A stretch of DNA of 64,000 nt, taken from assembly GCA_964463485.1 (NCBI GenBank), contig CAYXDO010000021.1, forward strand, positions 1-64,000, in the 5' to 3' direction. The notes beneath the pieces are model-generated. The model searched no databases. It had not been told where the DNA came from and saw only the letters and a list, made by a program, of their open reading frames with translations. Origin of the DNA: CAYXDO01 sp964463485. GTDB taxonomy: Bacteria > Myxococcota > Kuafuiibacteriia > Kuafuiibacteriales > Kuafuiibacteriaceae. Each line of letters begins with the position of its first letter. Within the stretch, counting starts at the first letter, position 1. Shown piece by piece: positions 24,332-33,167 of this stretch. A program made the position numbers and the translations under genes.

Positions 24332-25488
24332 ACAGGCGCCTCGACAAGGAAGGTTGCGAATCGGGAATGGACCGCGCGAGGGGAGATCGTGGGCCGGCCG
24401 AGATCGCGCCGAGCTCCCGGCGCAATCATCATCCGGAGGAACGTCGGCCCCTCGCTCTGGAGGTGCTCCGACAGGACTTCCTGGTACTCGCGTTCGTCGC
24501 AGACGGTCGCCGCCTTCCGATAGCCTGCCGCGATCGCGATCGTCGCGAGGTCGACCGTCGCAGAGACCGTCCGCTGCCCACCGGTCGTGTCGTGAGCCTG
24601 ATTGTCGAAGACGACGTGATGGAAGTTCGCGGGGGATTGGTCTCCGATCGTCGCCAGCGTGCCGAGCTTCATCAAGATCGCGCCATCGCCGTCGAGGACG
24701 ATGGTCGTGCGACGCGGTCGTGCGCGCGCGACGCCCAACCCGAAGGCCGCCGCGCAACCCATCGAGCCCACCATGTAGAAGCGATTGTCCCGGTCATGGC
24801 CGCGATCGTCCAACTCGAAGAGTTCCCGGGACAGCTTGCCCGTCGTCGAAATGACCGCCGGACGGTCTGTACCTCCCGAGTTGAGGAAGGGAAGAGTCGC
24901 CCGAAGCGCCGCCTCGCGAGAGAGTGTCCCAACCCACGATCCAGGCTTCGGGAGCGCTCGGTCCCCACAGCGCACCGCGCGCGCCGAAGGTCGCGACTTG
25001 GCGCCGCCCTCTATGTCTTTCTCGCCGACGATCCAGGCCGTCGGCACGCGGTCCTCGACCGCCTGCGCGAGGGTCTGACGGAACGACGTATCGCTCAAGC
25101 GGTGGACACGAAGCCCGCAGAGCTCGGCGAGCGCCGGGGTGATCTTACCCATCACCTCGTGCTGTGGCTCGTCCAAGGACCCGCCGGGCTCACCTCGGTG
25201 CGAGATGAAGAGCAACACTGGCATCTGATAGATGGCGAGCATGGACGTGATCGGGTTGACTGCGTTGCCGAGGCCCGAGTTCTGCATGAGCGCGAACGCG
25301 GGCCGGCCGCCCGTCACCAGCCCGGCCGCGATCGCGACCGCCTCACCCTCCGAAGTCGCTGGCAAGTAGTCCAACTCCTCCCGCGTTTCCATGAAGCTGA
25401 CCACGGATGAAAAATACGAGCACGGAACGCCCGATCCGCTCTTGATCCCGAACCCGCAGAGGAGGTCCTGAAACTGCCCGATCTGCAT
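24328..25488 (-). CDS. Phosphonopyruvate decarboxylase
   Basis: 386 aa ThDP enzyme (Ppd/AepY) turning phosphonopyruvate into phosphonoacetaldehyde, the step that makes PEP mutase flux irreversible. ThDP-binding GDG motif: LDGDGAILMKLGTLATIG, then VVFDNQAHDTTGGQ. N-terminal FGIKSGSGVPCSYFS and EGEAVAIAAG match the PYR domain of this family. Start ATG 25488 shares one base with the stop of the PEP mutase gene. Often called aepP/aepY/ppd in the literature. Confidence 0.9.
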   Translation of the reverse strand: MQIGQFQDLLCGFGIKSGSGVPCSYFSSVVSFMETREELDYLPATSEGEAVAIAAGLVTGGRPAFALMQNSGLGNAVNPITSMLAIYQMPVLLFISHRGEPGGSLDEPQHEVMGKITPALAELCGLRVHRLSDTSFRQTLAQAVEDRVPTAWIVGEKDIEGGAKSRPSARAVRCGDRALPKPGSWVGTLSREAALRATLPFLNSGGTDRPAVISTTGKLSRELFELDDRGHDRDNRFYMVGSMGCAAAFGLGVARARPRRTTIVLDGDGAILMKLGTLATIGDQSPANFHHVVFDNQAHDTTGGQRTVSATVDLATIAIAAGYRKAATVCDEREYQEVLSEHLQSEGPTFLRMMIAPGARRDLGRPTISPRAVHSRFATFLVEAPV

Positions 25489-27110
25489 CAGATGCCCCCT
25501 CGGGCGCTCTCGACCGCGAGGTCGGATTCCGCATCGATGTCCCGCCAATGACCGAACGTGTGGACGACGGAGACGGGCTGACCGTGCCGCGCGAAGCGTC
25601 GGAACAGCTCGTCGAGGTTTGCGGTGCGAAGAGTCTCGGGCTCGTCCTTACCCATTTGATCGAGGATCTCGCAGGCCATGGAGGTGCCACGCGCCCGGAG
25701 GAGGACCAGGCCGATGAACTCACCGGTGACTCGAGACGTCGAGGCGTCCGGACCCATCGCGGCGAGGACACACTTCGAGGATCCAAACGGCGACGCGATC
25801 CCTGAGGTCGCGACGAGGTCGCGCCTCGAATCGTTGCGGTCCTGGAAGCGCCACGAGGCGTCTGCGGCGATGCTGACTGGGTCGGTCTGAGTCAGGAGGT
25901 TGTGAAGGATCGTGTCGTCGAACAGCACATCGCCATATGCGATCAGCACGTCTCCCGTGAGGTAGGAACGCGCGGAGCACAGAGAGGCGAGCTCCCCGGT
26001 CTGGGCGTGGGCATCGTTGTCGAAACACTTGAAGCCGGTCAGGTTGACGGCCTCCTTCTTGTAGCCTCGCACGACGGCGACCTCCCGGATCCCTTGTCGA
26101 TGGAACGCTTCGGCGTGCCAAGCTAGGATGGGCCGGCCGTCGAATGGCAGCATACACTTCGGTCGGTCGGCCACCAGCGCTCCGAGCTCGCCCTTGGAGG
26201 CACCGAGTACCAAGGCGCGCGGCTTATTCGCGGCGCTCACCGGGAGATACCTCCGCTCCGATGCCTTGAGCTCCTGAACGTTCTGCAGCCGGAAGACCTC
26301 CTCCACGCTCGCGATCTCACTCTCGATCGACATCAGGTCGCGGGTTCGGGCGAGCATCGAGAGCCGGACTTTGAGCGCATTGATCACGGATCTGAGCGAC
26401 TGATTCGCGAAGATGAAATTGCGAATTCCGCGACGCACGAAACCATCGATAGGCTCAGTCGGATACTTGGTCGGCACGATCACTATCGGCACGGGCGATT
26501 TCCAATGGTCCATGAACTCGAGGATCTCGCGACTGTCTTTTCGCTTCGAGTGGACCAGGATCGCGTCGGCACCACACTCCGCGTAGGCGCTCGCACGCAG
26601 CAAGGCTTCGCGGAGCCCCCAGCCCGCGATGAACGCCTCGGTTCGCCCGACGACCATGAAATCGGGATCCCTCTGGCACTCTTTGGCGGCTCGAACCTTC
26701 CCGCAGAACTCGTCGATCTCCGCCAGCTGTTGCCGCTCCCCGTCGATGAAGCTGTTGGTCTTGGGAAAGAGCTTGTCCTCGAGGCACACTCCCGCAATCC
26801 CTCGCTGCTCTAGCTTCCCGACGAGACGCCGGACGTTGTTGAAGTTGCCGAAGCCCGTATCTCCATCCATGAGTATGGGTAGGCTCGTAGCGTCATTCAT
26901 GAACTCGAGGACTTCGAGCACCTGGGTCCAGCTGGCTTCGTTGTTGTCGCGGACGCCGAGCGCCGCCGAGATGGACAACCCGCTTCCCCAGAGCGCCTCG
27001 AACCCAGCCTCCTCCGCAAGCTTCGCGGACAGGCCGTTGTGGGCTTCCATCAATACGTTCACCGACCCTGAATAGAAGAGCTCACGCAGCTTCGTCGCCT
27101 TCGAGACCAT
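25488..27110 (-). CDS. PEP phosphomutase fused to a nucleotidyltransferase domain
   Basis: 540 aa. Residues 1-290 are PEP mutase (PepM): MDGDTGFGN at 81-89 and the diagnostic EDKLFPKTN at 111-119, which separates mutases from isocitrate-lyase-like homologues. Residues ~298-540 are an NTP-transferase domain (ALVLGASKGELG, then RPKCMLPFDGRP, and LIAYGDVLFDD for metal binding), like the PntC cytidylyltransferases that form CMP-2-AEP. The fusion therefore holds the committed step and probably the head-group activation. Second gene of the operon, 26 bp after the flippase-like gene. Confidence 0.9.
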   Translation of the reverse strand: MVSKATKLRELFYSGSVNVLMEAHNGLSAKLAEEAGFEALWGSGLSISAALGVRDNNEASWTQVLEVLEFMNDATSLPILMDGDTGFGNFNNVRRLVGKLEQRGIAGVCLEDKLFPKTNSFIDGERQQLAEIDEFCGKVRAAKECQRDPDFMVVGRTEAFIAGWGLREALLRASAYAECGADAILVHSKRKDSREILEFMDHWKSPVPIVIVPTKYPTEPIDGFVRRGIRNFIFANQSLRSVINALKVRLSMLARTRDLMSIESEIASVEEVFRLQNVQELKASERRYLPVSAANKPRALVLGASKGELGALVADRPKCMLPFDGRPILAWHAEAFHRQGIREVAVVRGYKKEAVNLTGFKCFDNDAHAQTGELASLCSARSYLTGDVLIAYGDVLFDDTILHNLLTQTDPVSIAADASWRFQDRNDSRRDLVATSGIASPFGSSKCVLAAMGPDASTSRVTGEFIGLVLLRARGTSMACEILDQMGKDEPETLRTANLDELFRRFARHGQPVSVVHTFGHWRDIDAESDLAVESARGGI

Positions 27111-27136
27111 TTCGAACCCCCTCGCGAGCCAGTGAC

Positions 27137-28168
27137 TCAGCTCGCCTCACGTTTCCGAAGCATCAACATCGAGGCCAAACCGATTCCGATCCAGAGCAAC
27201 TCCTTCGCGCGTTTCAGCAACACGAACAGGCCGATCGAGGCGTCCGGGACTCGGTACAGTCGCAGCAGCGCGAAGTAGCTCGCGTCCTGCCCCCCTATCC
27301 CCGAAGGCACCATGAAAAATATCAGCCGAAACAGAGACCCAAGTGACTCGACGGCGAACGCCATGCCGAGGGTTGGATCGAGCCCAAGGGCGTAGAGTAG
27401 GATATAACTCTCTCCGACCATGAGGATCCATCCGAGCCCGAGAAAGCCAAGCATCGGGAGGAGGTCTCCACGACGCTCGCGCATGAGCTCCGCCGAGCGC
27501 CGGTCGAGCTCCTCGACCCGGTCCGCTCGCGCAGCGATCCAGGTCCGAACGGAGGTGCTCGGAAGGCGACCGAGCAGACTCCAGGTCGCGACCAACGCTC
27601 GACCTCGGGCGATTCGCACCAAACCCAAAACGAGTCCGATCCCGACCGCGAGGGTCGCGCCCAGAATCCAACGCTCCGCGCCGACCGTGCCAAACGACGC
27701 GCTCGACTGAGTTCGCAGCAAGTCATAGGAGATGATCGCTCCGGTCACTACGAAGGCGGACTGCGTGATCGCTAGCCCAAACTTCACGAGCACCAGCGAA
27801 GCGCCGAGCTCGGACAACGACACGCCCTTCCACCGAGTCAGAATCATACCCTTGTAGGCCTCTCCGAGTACGAGCCCTCCGGGGAGCGAGCTCGTGAGCG
27901 CCTCTCCCGCCGCGCGAAGGAAGAGCAGGGGACCGAGGCTAGGTCGGCGGGAAGACGCGAGCGAGCGGGCCCATCCCGCCGTGTCCATCGCGTTGACGGC
28001 GAGCGAGACCAAGAAGAGCGCGGCGAGCGCCCACCCGCCGACCTCGGCGATCATCCCCGCGGAGACCCCGGACGCGAGGATGAGATGAACGAAGTAGCCG
28101 AGACCAAAGATCGCCAGTGCGGCGCGGCCGATCGACAGCTTCGAGCTCGTACTCACTTCCAGACCCAT
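27137..28168 (-). CDS. Flippase-like integral membrane protein (LPG-synthase TM / UPF0104 family)
   Basis: 343 aa with about eight hydrophobic helices. Landmarks of the UPF0104/'flippase-like domain' family are LPGGLVLGEAYKG and, near the end, PSGIGGQDASYFALLRL. The family includes the membrane half of MprF and predicted lipid flippases. First gene of the phosphonate operon, so a role in translocating the phosphonolipid or its precursor is a reasonable inference. Confidence 0.82.
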   Translation of the reverse strand: MGLEVSTSSKLSIGRAALAIFGLGYFVHLILASGVSAGMIAEVGGWALAALFLVSLAVNAMDTAGWARSLASSRRPSLGPLLFLRAAGEALTSSLPGGLVLGEAYKGMILTRWKGVSLSELGASLVLVKFGLAITQSAFVVTGAIISYDLLRTQSSASFGTVGAERWILGATLAVGIGLVLGLVRIARGRALVATWSLLGRLPSTSVRTWIAARADRVEELDRRSAELMRERRGDLLPMLGFLGLGWILMVGESYILLYALGLDPTLGMAFAVESLGSLFRLIFFMVPSGIGGQDASYFALLRLYRVPDASIGLFVLLKRAKELLWIGIGLASMLMLRKREAS

Positions 28169-28326
28169 ACTTCGAGCCGACTCTCGCGGCCGACCTCGAA
28201 AATGTGCGGGAGCTGGCGTCTCGCGGCAAGCGCGACACTGTAGTCATTTAGATGAGGGCGCGGGTCGATCGGTTCTCGTGATCAACTTGGGAAGGCCACG
28301 AGCTCGGATCAAACCGGCCGGGGTAC

Positions 28327-28815
28327 TCAGTCGACGAGGAGCTCGTAGAGGAGCTCACCGCCCTCGGTCACGAAGAAGCGCGGGCAGCCCCACGTCTCGC
28401 AGACGCCGACGGCACCGAGCTCGTTGGGGTCGGGGGTCAGGTAGATCGCTCGCACGTAGGCTCCCACTCGACACGTGCACGGTGTGAGTTGGCGAAGAGA
28501 GCTCTGGCAGGTCGGGCAATGAAGCTCCGTCGTGGCGCCGTCCTCCAGTCGAACGCCTAGCTTTCGGGGGTCGTCGAGCGCGGGAGACAAGAAGAGGTCT
28601 CCGAGGGGGCCCTCGGAACCCGCTTTTCGCGCGAGCAAGTGAATCGCCCGGCGGCCTTCGATGCGAACGTCGTCCCTCATCAGGCTGTGCCCCTCGCTGC
28701 AGTAGGCCTCCGGGATCCAGATCGTGTCGCCGTCGCGTCGCACGAGGGAGGTATCGGTGAACGTGTAGTTCTCGAAATAACTCTCGAGATGACGGCCCTT
28801 GGGTGCCTCCGACAT
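28327..28815 (-). CDS. Hypothetical protein with zinc-ribbon-like cysteines
   Basis: 162 aa. Cysteine clusters YCSEGH, HCPTCQ, CTC and CETWGC suggest one or two zinc ribbons. No family recognised. The 158 bp between it and the flippase gene hold nothing I can identify. Confidence 0.65.
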   Translation of the reverse strand: MSEAPKGRHLESYFENYTFTDTSLVRRDGDTIWIPEAYCSEGHSLMRDDVRIEGRRAIHLLARKAGSEGPLGDLFLSPALDDPRKLGVRLEDGATTELHCPTCQSSLRQLTPCTCRVGAYVRAIYLTPDPNELGAVGVCETWGCPRFFVTEGGELLYELLVD

Positions 28816-28954
28816 GGAGTGGATCGTAACCCTTCCGCGGGCCGGGATCGAGTTTCGGCTCGATCACGTGGGCCTGCGTTGATAAGGCGCGAGCCATGAG
28901 AGCCTTGGTTACGGGCGGGACCTGGGAGCGCACGTCGGTGCGCAGGACGCAGGC

Positions 28955-29902
28955 TTGAGCTTCCACCGCGTCGACTTGATTCGTGCCGCGGCAACGCGTC
29001 GGGCCTCGGGTGCGCCAGGATGGAAGCAGACCGGGTATCGCGTGCTCAACGGGCCCGGGGACGGCGGTCCGGCGGGGTTGGCCATCGATCGTTATGGTGA
29101 CTGGCTCGTCGTGTTGGCGCGTGAAGAGGTGGCCGAGGTCGAGGTCGAAGGTTTCGTCGCTGCATCGCTCGAAGCACTGCAGCCCAAGGGCTTGGTGTTG
29201 AAGCGTATCCCGAGGACGGGCGAGGTGAGCTCGGAGCTTCGGCTTGGAGATCCAAGACCGATCGTGGTGGAAGAGGACGACGCGCGCTTCGTCTGCGACC
29301 TCGGCGAAGGACTCGCCACCGGCCTTTATCTCGACCAGCACGAGTCGAGGCGGCGGATCCGGCGCCACGTCTTGGGCGAGGCCTTGAACCTCTTCGCGTA
29401 CACCTGCTCGTTCTCGGTTCACGCCGCGCTGGCGGGGGCCTCGCGAGTGACCAGCGTGGACGCCTCCCGGCGCGCGTTGAGGAGGGGCGCGGAGAACATG
29501 GTCGAGAGCGGCCTCGAAGCTTCGAAGCACGCGTTCGTGACCGACGACGTCGAAAGCTACTTGTCACGGGCAGCGCGCAAACGAACGAGTTTCGGGCTCG
29601 TGATCCTGGACCCGCCGGCGTTCGGCCGGGCCGGGAATCGGACGATGTCGTTGGAACGCGACCTCGAGCGGCTGATCTGCGCGTCCTCTTTGGTCGTGAG
29701 TCCGGGCGGCGTACTGGTCGTGTCGGTGCACGCAAAGCGGCTCGGCTTGGAGCGGCTTCGGAAGGCGCTTGGCGGGACCGGCCGACGGGTGGAGGAGCTC
29801 GGTGAGTTTGGGCTTCCGGCCTGGGACCATCCCACGTCGAATCACGATCACCCTGATGACCGGGGCGACTACTTGAAGGTCCTAGATGTGAGGCTTTGGT
29901 GA
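28955..29902 (+). CDS. RlmI-like SAM-dependent rRNA (m5C) methyltransferase
   Basis: 315 aa from a TTG start. Organisation as in RlmI/YccW without a complete PUA domain: N-terminal RNA-binding part, then the EEI-like YLDQHESRR block. The SAM-binding motif I follows (ALNLFAYTCSFSVHAALAGA), with VTSVDASRRAL and motif IV LVILDPPAFGR. Predicted to methylate a 23S rRNA cytosine. The start is uncertain because there is no ATG/GTG with a good SD. Confidence 0.8.
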   Translation: MSFHRVDLIRAAATRRASGAPGWKQTGYRVLNGPGDGGPAGLAIDRYGDWLVVLAREEVAEVEVEGFVAASLEALQPKGLVLKRIPRTGEVSSELRLGDPRPIVVEEDDARFVCDLGEGLATGLYLDQHESRRRIRRHVLGEALNLFAYTCSFSVHAALAGASRVTSVDASRRALRRGAENMVESGLEASKHAFVTDDVESYLSRAARKRTSFGLVILDPPAFGRAGNRTMSLERDLERLICASSLVVSPGGVLVVSVHAKRLGLERLRKALGGTGRRVEELGEFGLPAWDHPTSNHDHPDDRGDYLKVLDVRLW

Positions 29903-29953
29903 GTGGTGAGGCGTGAGCTTGTTCTCGGAGCCAGGAGGGGCTAAACCTCCGGG

Positions 29954-31415
29954 GTGGCCGACTCACCGGAGACCCAAGTCTACGAGCTCCTCAAGCGTGG
30001 TGATCTTCGAGGAGCCCACGCGATCTTGCAGCAACTGGCGCAGCAGCGACCGCACGACCAAGCGATCGTCGGCAGGCTGAAACAGGTCGAGCAGGCGCTG
30101 TTGGCTCAGGCGCAACAGCAGGTGATGGCGGAGCCGATGAAGTACGCCTATGCGTATCTTCACGCGGGTCGCCTCGACGAATCGTTGCAGCTCCTACGAA
30201 TGGAGCTCGGTCGCAATCCGAACAACACGCAGGCTCGCGATCTCGCCGTGTACGTGGCTCGGCGAATTCAGGAGGCGCACACGCAGCAGGCAGCTCCGCA
30301 GAGTCAGCCGGGTCAGTGGGGCGCTGGGTTTCCGACGACACAGATCGCGCAGCAGGCTGCGCCTCAAGCGCAGGCCGCTGCTGCGCGTCCGCAGGGCCAG
30401 TGGGGAGCTGGTTTTCCGAGCACTCAAGTTGCGCAGGCGCAGGCTGCGCCGCAGGGTCAGCAGTGGGGAACGGGCTTCCCGAGCACCCAAGCTGGGCATG
30501 ATCAAAGCGCTTGGGTCGAGCAACAGCGGCAACAGTATTACGCGCAGCAGCGCGGAGCCCAACAAGAGGCCGCGCGAGCTCAGCANNNNNNNNNNNNNNN
30601 NNNNNNNNNNNNNNNNNNNNNNNNNNNNNNNNNNNNNNNNNNNNNNNNNNNNNNNNNNNNNNNNNNNNNNNNNNNNNNNNNNNNNAGAGGCCGCCATGCG
30701 AGCTCAGCAAGAGGCCGCCATGCGAGCTCAGCAAGAGGCCGCCATGCGAGCTCAGCAAGAGGCCATGCGAGCTCAGCAAGAGGCAGCCATGCGAGCTCAG
30801 CAAGAGGCTGCGAGGGCACGCCAGGAGGCTTTGTTGCGCGCCCAGCGCGAAGCGGAAGAGGCTCGCGCCCGCGCAGAGGCGGAGGCTCGCGCTCGTGCCG
30901 AGGCCGAGGCTCGTGCGCGCGCAGAGGCGCAGACGCGTGCTCGTGCTGAAGCCGATGCGCGCGCCCGCGCCGAAGCAGAAGCCCGCGCCCGGGCAGAAGC
31001 AGAACGACGCGCCCGCTCAGAGGCGGAGGCGCGCGCGCGCGCCGAGGCAGAGCGGCGCGCCCGAGAAGATTCCGAACGACGGGCGCGAGAAGAAGCCGTT
31101 CGCGCGCAGCGAGAAGCCGAGGCTCGATCCCGCGCGGAGGCCGAGGGACGCGCACGCGCGGAGGCCGACGCCCGAGGCCGAGCGGCTCGTGCCGACGCTG
31201 AGGCTCGCGCCCGCGCGCAAGCCGAGCCCCGACGACCCGCCACATCCGCACCTTCGTTCGGGTTCGCTGACGACCTTGCCATGCCCGGCCTCGACATGTC
31301 CGTGTTCGGGTCCGCAGAGCCTCCGCGCGGCGCTCCGCTCGCCGGAGACCGCCGACAGAAACTTCAAGTCCTCCTTCAGCGTGTCCACGACCGCCGTCGC
31401 TCCCCTGCCGCTTGA
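29954..31415 (+). CDS. TPR / coiled-coil repeat protein interrupted by a scaffold gap
   Basis: N-terminal ~105 residues form TPR-like helices (VYELLKRGDLRGAHAILQQL, then LHAGRLDESLQLLRMELGR). Next come Gln/Ala-rich repeats with QWGAGFPSTQ units, then a tandem AAMRAQQE coiled-coil array, then a long Ala/Arg/Glu coiled coil (AEAEARARAEAE type), and a tail with FADDLAMPGLDMSVFG. The reading frame before the 100-N gap (frame of 29954) differs from that after it (frame ending 31415), as expected when the gap length is arbitrary. Function unknown; frzS/gliding-like scaffolds in myxobacteria share TPR plus coiled-coil design, but no homology is claimed. Confidence 0.75.
30586..30685. other. Assembly gap (100 N)
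   Basis: Exactly 100 unknown bases, a conventional placeholder for a gap of unknown size. It falls inside a 24-bp tandem repeat array, so collapsed repeats are the likely cause. Confidence 0.98.
30686..30810 (+). repeat. 24-bp coding tandem repeat (AAMRAQQE)
   Basis: Units close to GAGGCCGCCATGCGAGCTCA plus GCAA are repeated about five times, one unit shortened by 6 bp. The left flank of the gap (30562-30585) ends with the same kind of unit, so the array spans the gap and its true copy number is unknown. Confidence 0.9.
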
Positions 31416-31481
31416 ACTTGCCCGCCTCACTCGCTCTTCTTGCTTGATCTTCGGCTCGACGTCTGAAAACCAAGCACCCGA

Positions 31482-31607
31482 ATGTCTCGCGCCAAAAGCA
31501 AGCAGAACCGCACGCGGATGCTCCGCCGCATCAAGCTCAAGAAAAAGAAGAAGGCGATGAAGGCGAAGGTCAAAGAGCTCAAGGCCGCCAAGGCGACCCG
31601 CCGCTAG
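31482..31607 (+). CDS. Small highly basic protein
   Basis: 41 aa, beginning MSRAKSKQNRTRMLRR and with nearly half of its residues Lys or Arg (for example KLKKKKKAMKAKVKELKAAK). Such peptides are typically rRNA- or DNA-binding. Codon use is G/C-ending. It sits between the repeat protein and the convergent pcnB-like gene, ending 1 bp before that gene's stop. Too short for family assignment. Confidence 0.55.
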   Translation: MSRAKSKQNRTRMLRRIKLKKKKKAMKAKVKELKAAKATRR

Positions 31608-31608
31608 C

Positions 31609-33144
31609 TCAACGCCTCCGGCGTCGCCTGCGCTGCGGACGCGCCGAAAGCTCATCGTCATCTGCGTCGGATTCCTGCAGCCTCGCAGTCGCACGCAAAG
31701 CCTCGAGCTCCGCCACGCTCCCGCCCGCCGCGATCGTCCGAATCTCGTGGAGGTCCAGCGCCTCCAGAAAATAACTCCGGCGGGCCAACCCCTCCGGCCC
31801 AGCGTTTCGTCGACCCGCCCTGCCTGCGGCCTGAAAATGCCGCTGCGCGAGGAAGATGTGGCGAATCCGCTCCGAAGCCCGCTTCGTCGCGCCGAGCTCC
31901 GCCAAAAGCTCCTCGAGCTCCGCCAAAAGCTCCCTCGGCCCGGGCCGCCCCCCGACAAACGGCGCGACCAGACACGCGAGCACCACCGGATCGGTCACAC
32001 TCCCCTTCGCCACGCGAACATCCAGGGCTCCGAGCAGCCCCATCACGCTAGCTCGCTTCGCTTCTTCACGAACGAACGCCGCCAACCGCGGCAGCACGGA
32101 GTCCAGGACGTTGGTACGCTCGAGTCCCAGGAAGCTCGGCACGGCATGGCCGCTCCTGAACAGCTTCAGGAGCTCCTCGGACACGCGAGGCTTGGGGCAT
32201 CGATGGATGTCCCCTTTGTGCCGATTCATCGCCTCTTCGAGCGAGGCCTCGATCTCGAAGTTGGTCTTCGCGGCAATCCTTACGGCGCGAAGGATTCGCA
32301 CCGGATCCTCACGGAGCCTGATCTCCGGATCCCCGATCATTCGAAGCCTGCGAGCGCGCAGGTCCTCCATCCCACCCACGTGGTCGACTACCATGCCGCT
32401 CGCGACGTCGTAGAACAGCGCGTTGATCGTGAAGTCACGTCGAAGCGCATCTTCCAACTCGGTCCCGAAGACATTGTCGTGGCGGATGAGCAGGTCTCCG
32501 CCCTCTTCCTCCGCAGCCTCCGCGGAGGCGCGAAAGGTCGAGGTCTCGATCACTTTTCCGCCGCGGAAGTACACGTGAGCGAGACGGAACCGTCTCCCGA
32601 CGATGCGGCAGTTGTTGAACACCCGCCGGATCTGCTCCGGCCGAGCGTTCGTCGACACGTCAAAATCCTTTGGCTTCAAACCAATCAGGAGATCGCGAAC
32701 GCAACCCCCGACGAGGTACGCCGAATAACCATACCGGCGCAGACGTCGCACGACATCGAGTGCGTCCCGATCGATGAGCGCCAACGGAATCGCCGGCGGA
32801 GAGCGCGGCTCGGCGCTCTTCGGCTCCCGCTTCGACTCGACCTTCGATTCCGCGCCCTTCGGTTCCGCGCCCTTCGCGCTCTTCGGTTCTGCGCTCTTCG
32901 GTTCTGCGCTCTTCGGTTCTGCGCTCTTCGGTTCTGCGCTCGTCGGTTCTGCGCTCGTCGGTTCTGCGCCCTTCGCGCGGTCTTCGTTGGCGGCAGGTGC
33001 GGTGTGCGGTGCCTTGGGCTCCGACGGTGAGCGAGAGGCCTGGCCGTTCGACCTCGCCGACCCGGGGAGCGCGCTGAGTGAAGGACCGACGTCTTGGCGC
33101 CCCTCCCGCACGTCGCGGATCCTTCGGGCCGCGCGCATCGCCAT
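31609..33144 (-). CDS. pcnB: Poly(A) polymerase / CCA-adding enzyme family nucleotidyltransferase
   Basis: 511 aa from ATG 33144 (24 bp after the speA stop). Class II polymerase-beta-fold head: AYLVGGCVRDLLIGLKPKDFD with the GG and DxD residues, then RRDFTINALFYD and the RxxR block REDPVRILRAVRIAAK. An N-terminal extension of ~110 residues contains a low-complexity AEPKS pentapeptide repeat, and the C-terminus ends in an Arg run. PcnB versus Cca cannot be decided by eye; the basic C-terminal tail favours poly(A) polymerase. Confidence 0.87.
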   Translation of the reverse strand: MAMRAARRIRDVREGRQDVGPSLSALPGSARSNGQASRSPSEPKAPHTAPAANEDRAKGAEPTSAEPTSAEPKSAEPKSAEPKSAEPKSAKGAEPKGAESKVESKREPKSAEPRSPPAIPLALIDRDALDVVRRLRRYGYSAYLVGGCVRDLLIGLKPKDFDVSTNARPEQIRRVFNNCRIVGRRFRLAHVYFRGGKVIETSTFRASAEAAEEEGGDLLIRHDNVFGTELEDALRRDFTINALFYDVASGMVVDHVGGMEDLRARRLRMIGDPEIRLREDPVRILRAVRIAAKTNFEIEASLEEAMNRHKGDIHRCPKPRVSEELLKLFRSGHAVPSFLGLERTNVLDSVLPRLAAFVREEAKRASVMGLLGALDVRVAKGSVTDPVVLACLVAPFVGGRPGPRELLAELEELLAELGATKRASERIRHIFLAQRHFQAAGRAGRRNAGPEGLARRSYFLEALDLHEIRTIAAGGSVAELEALRATARLQESDADDDELSARPQRRRRRRR

Positions 33145-33167
33145 CACCAGCCAGTCCACTTCGGATC

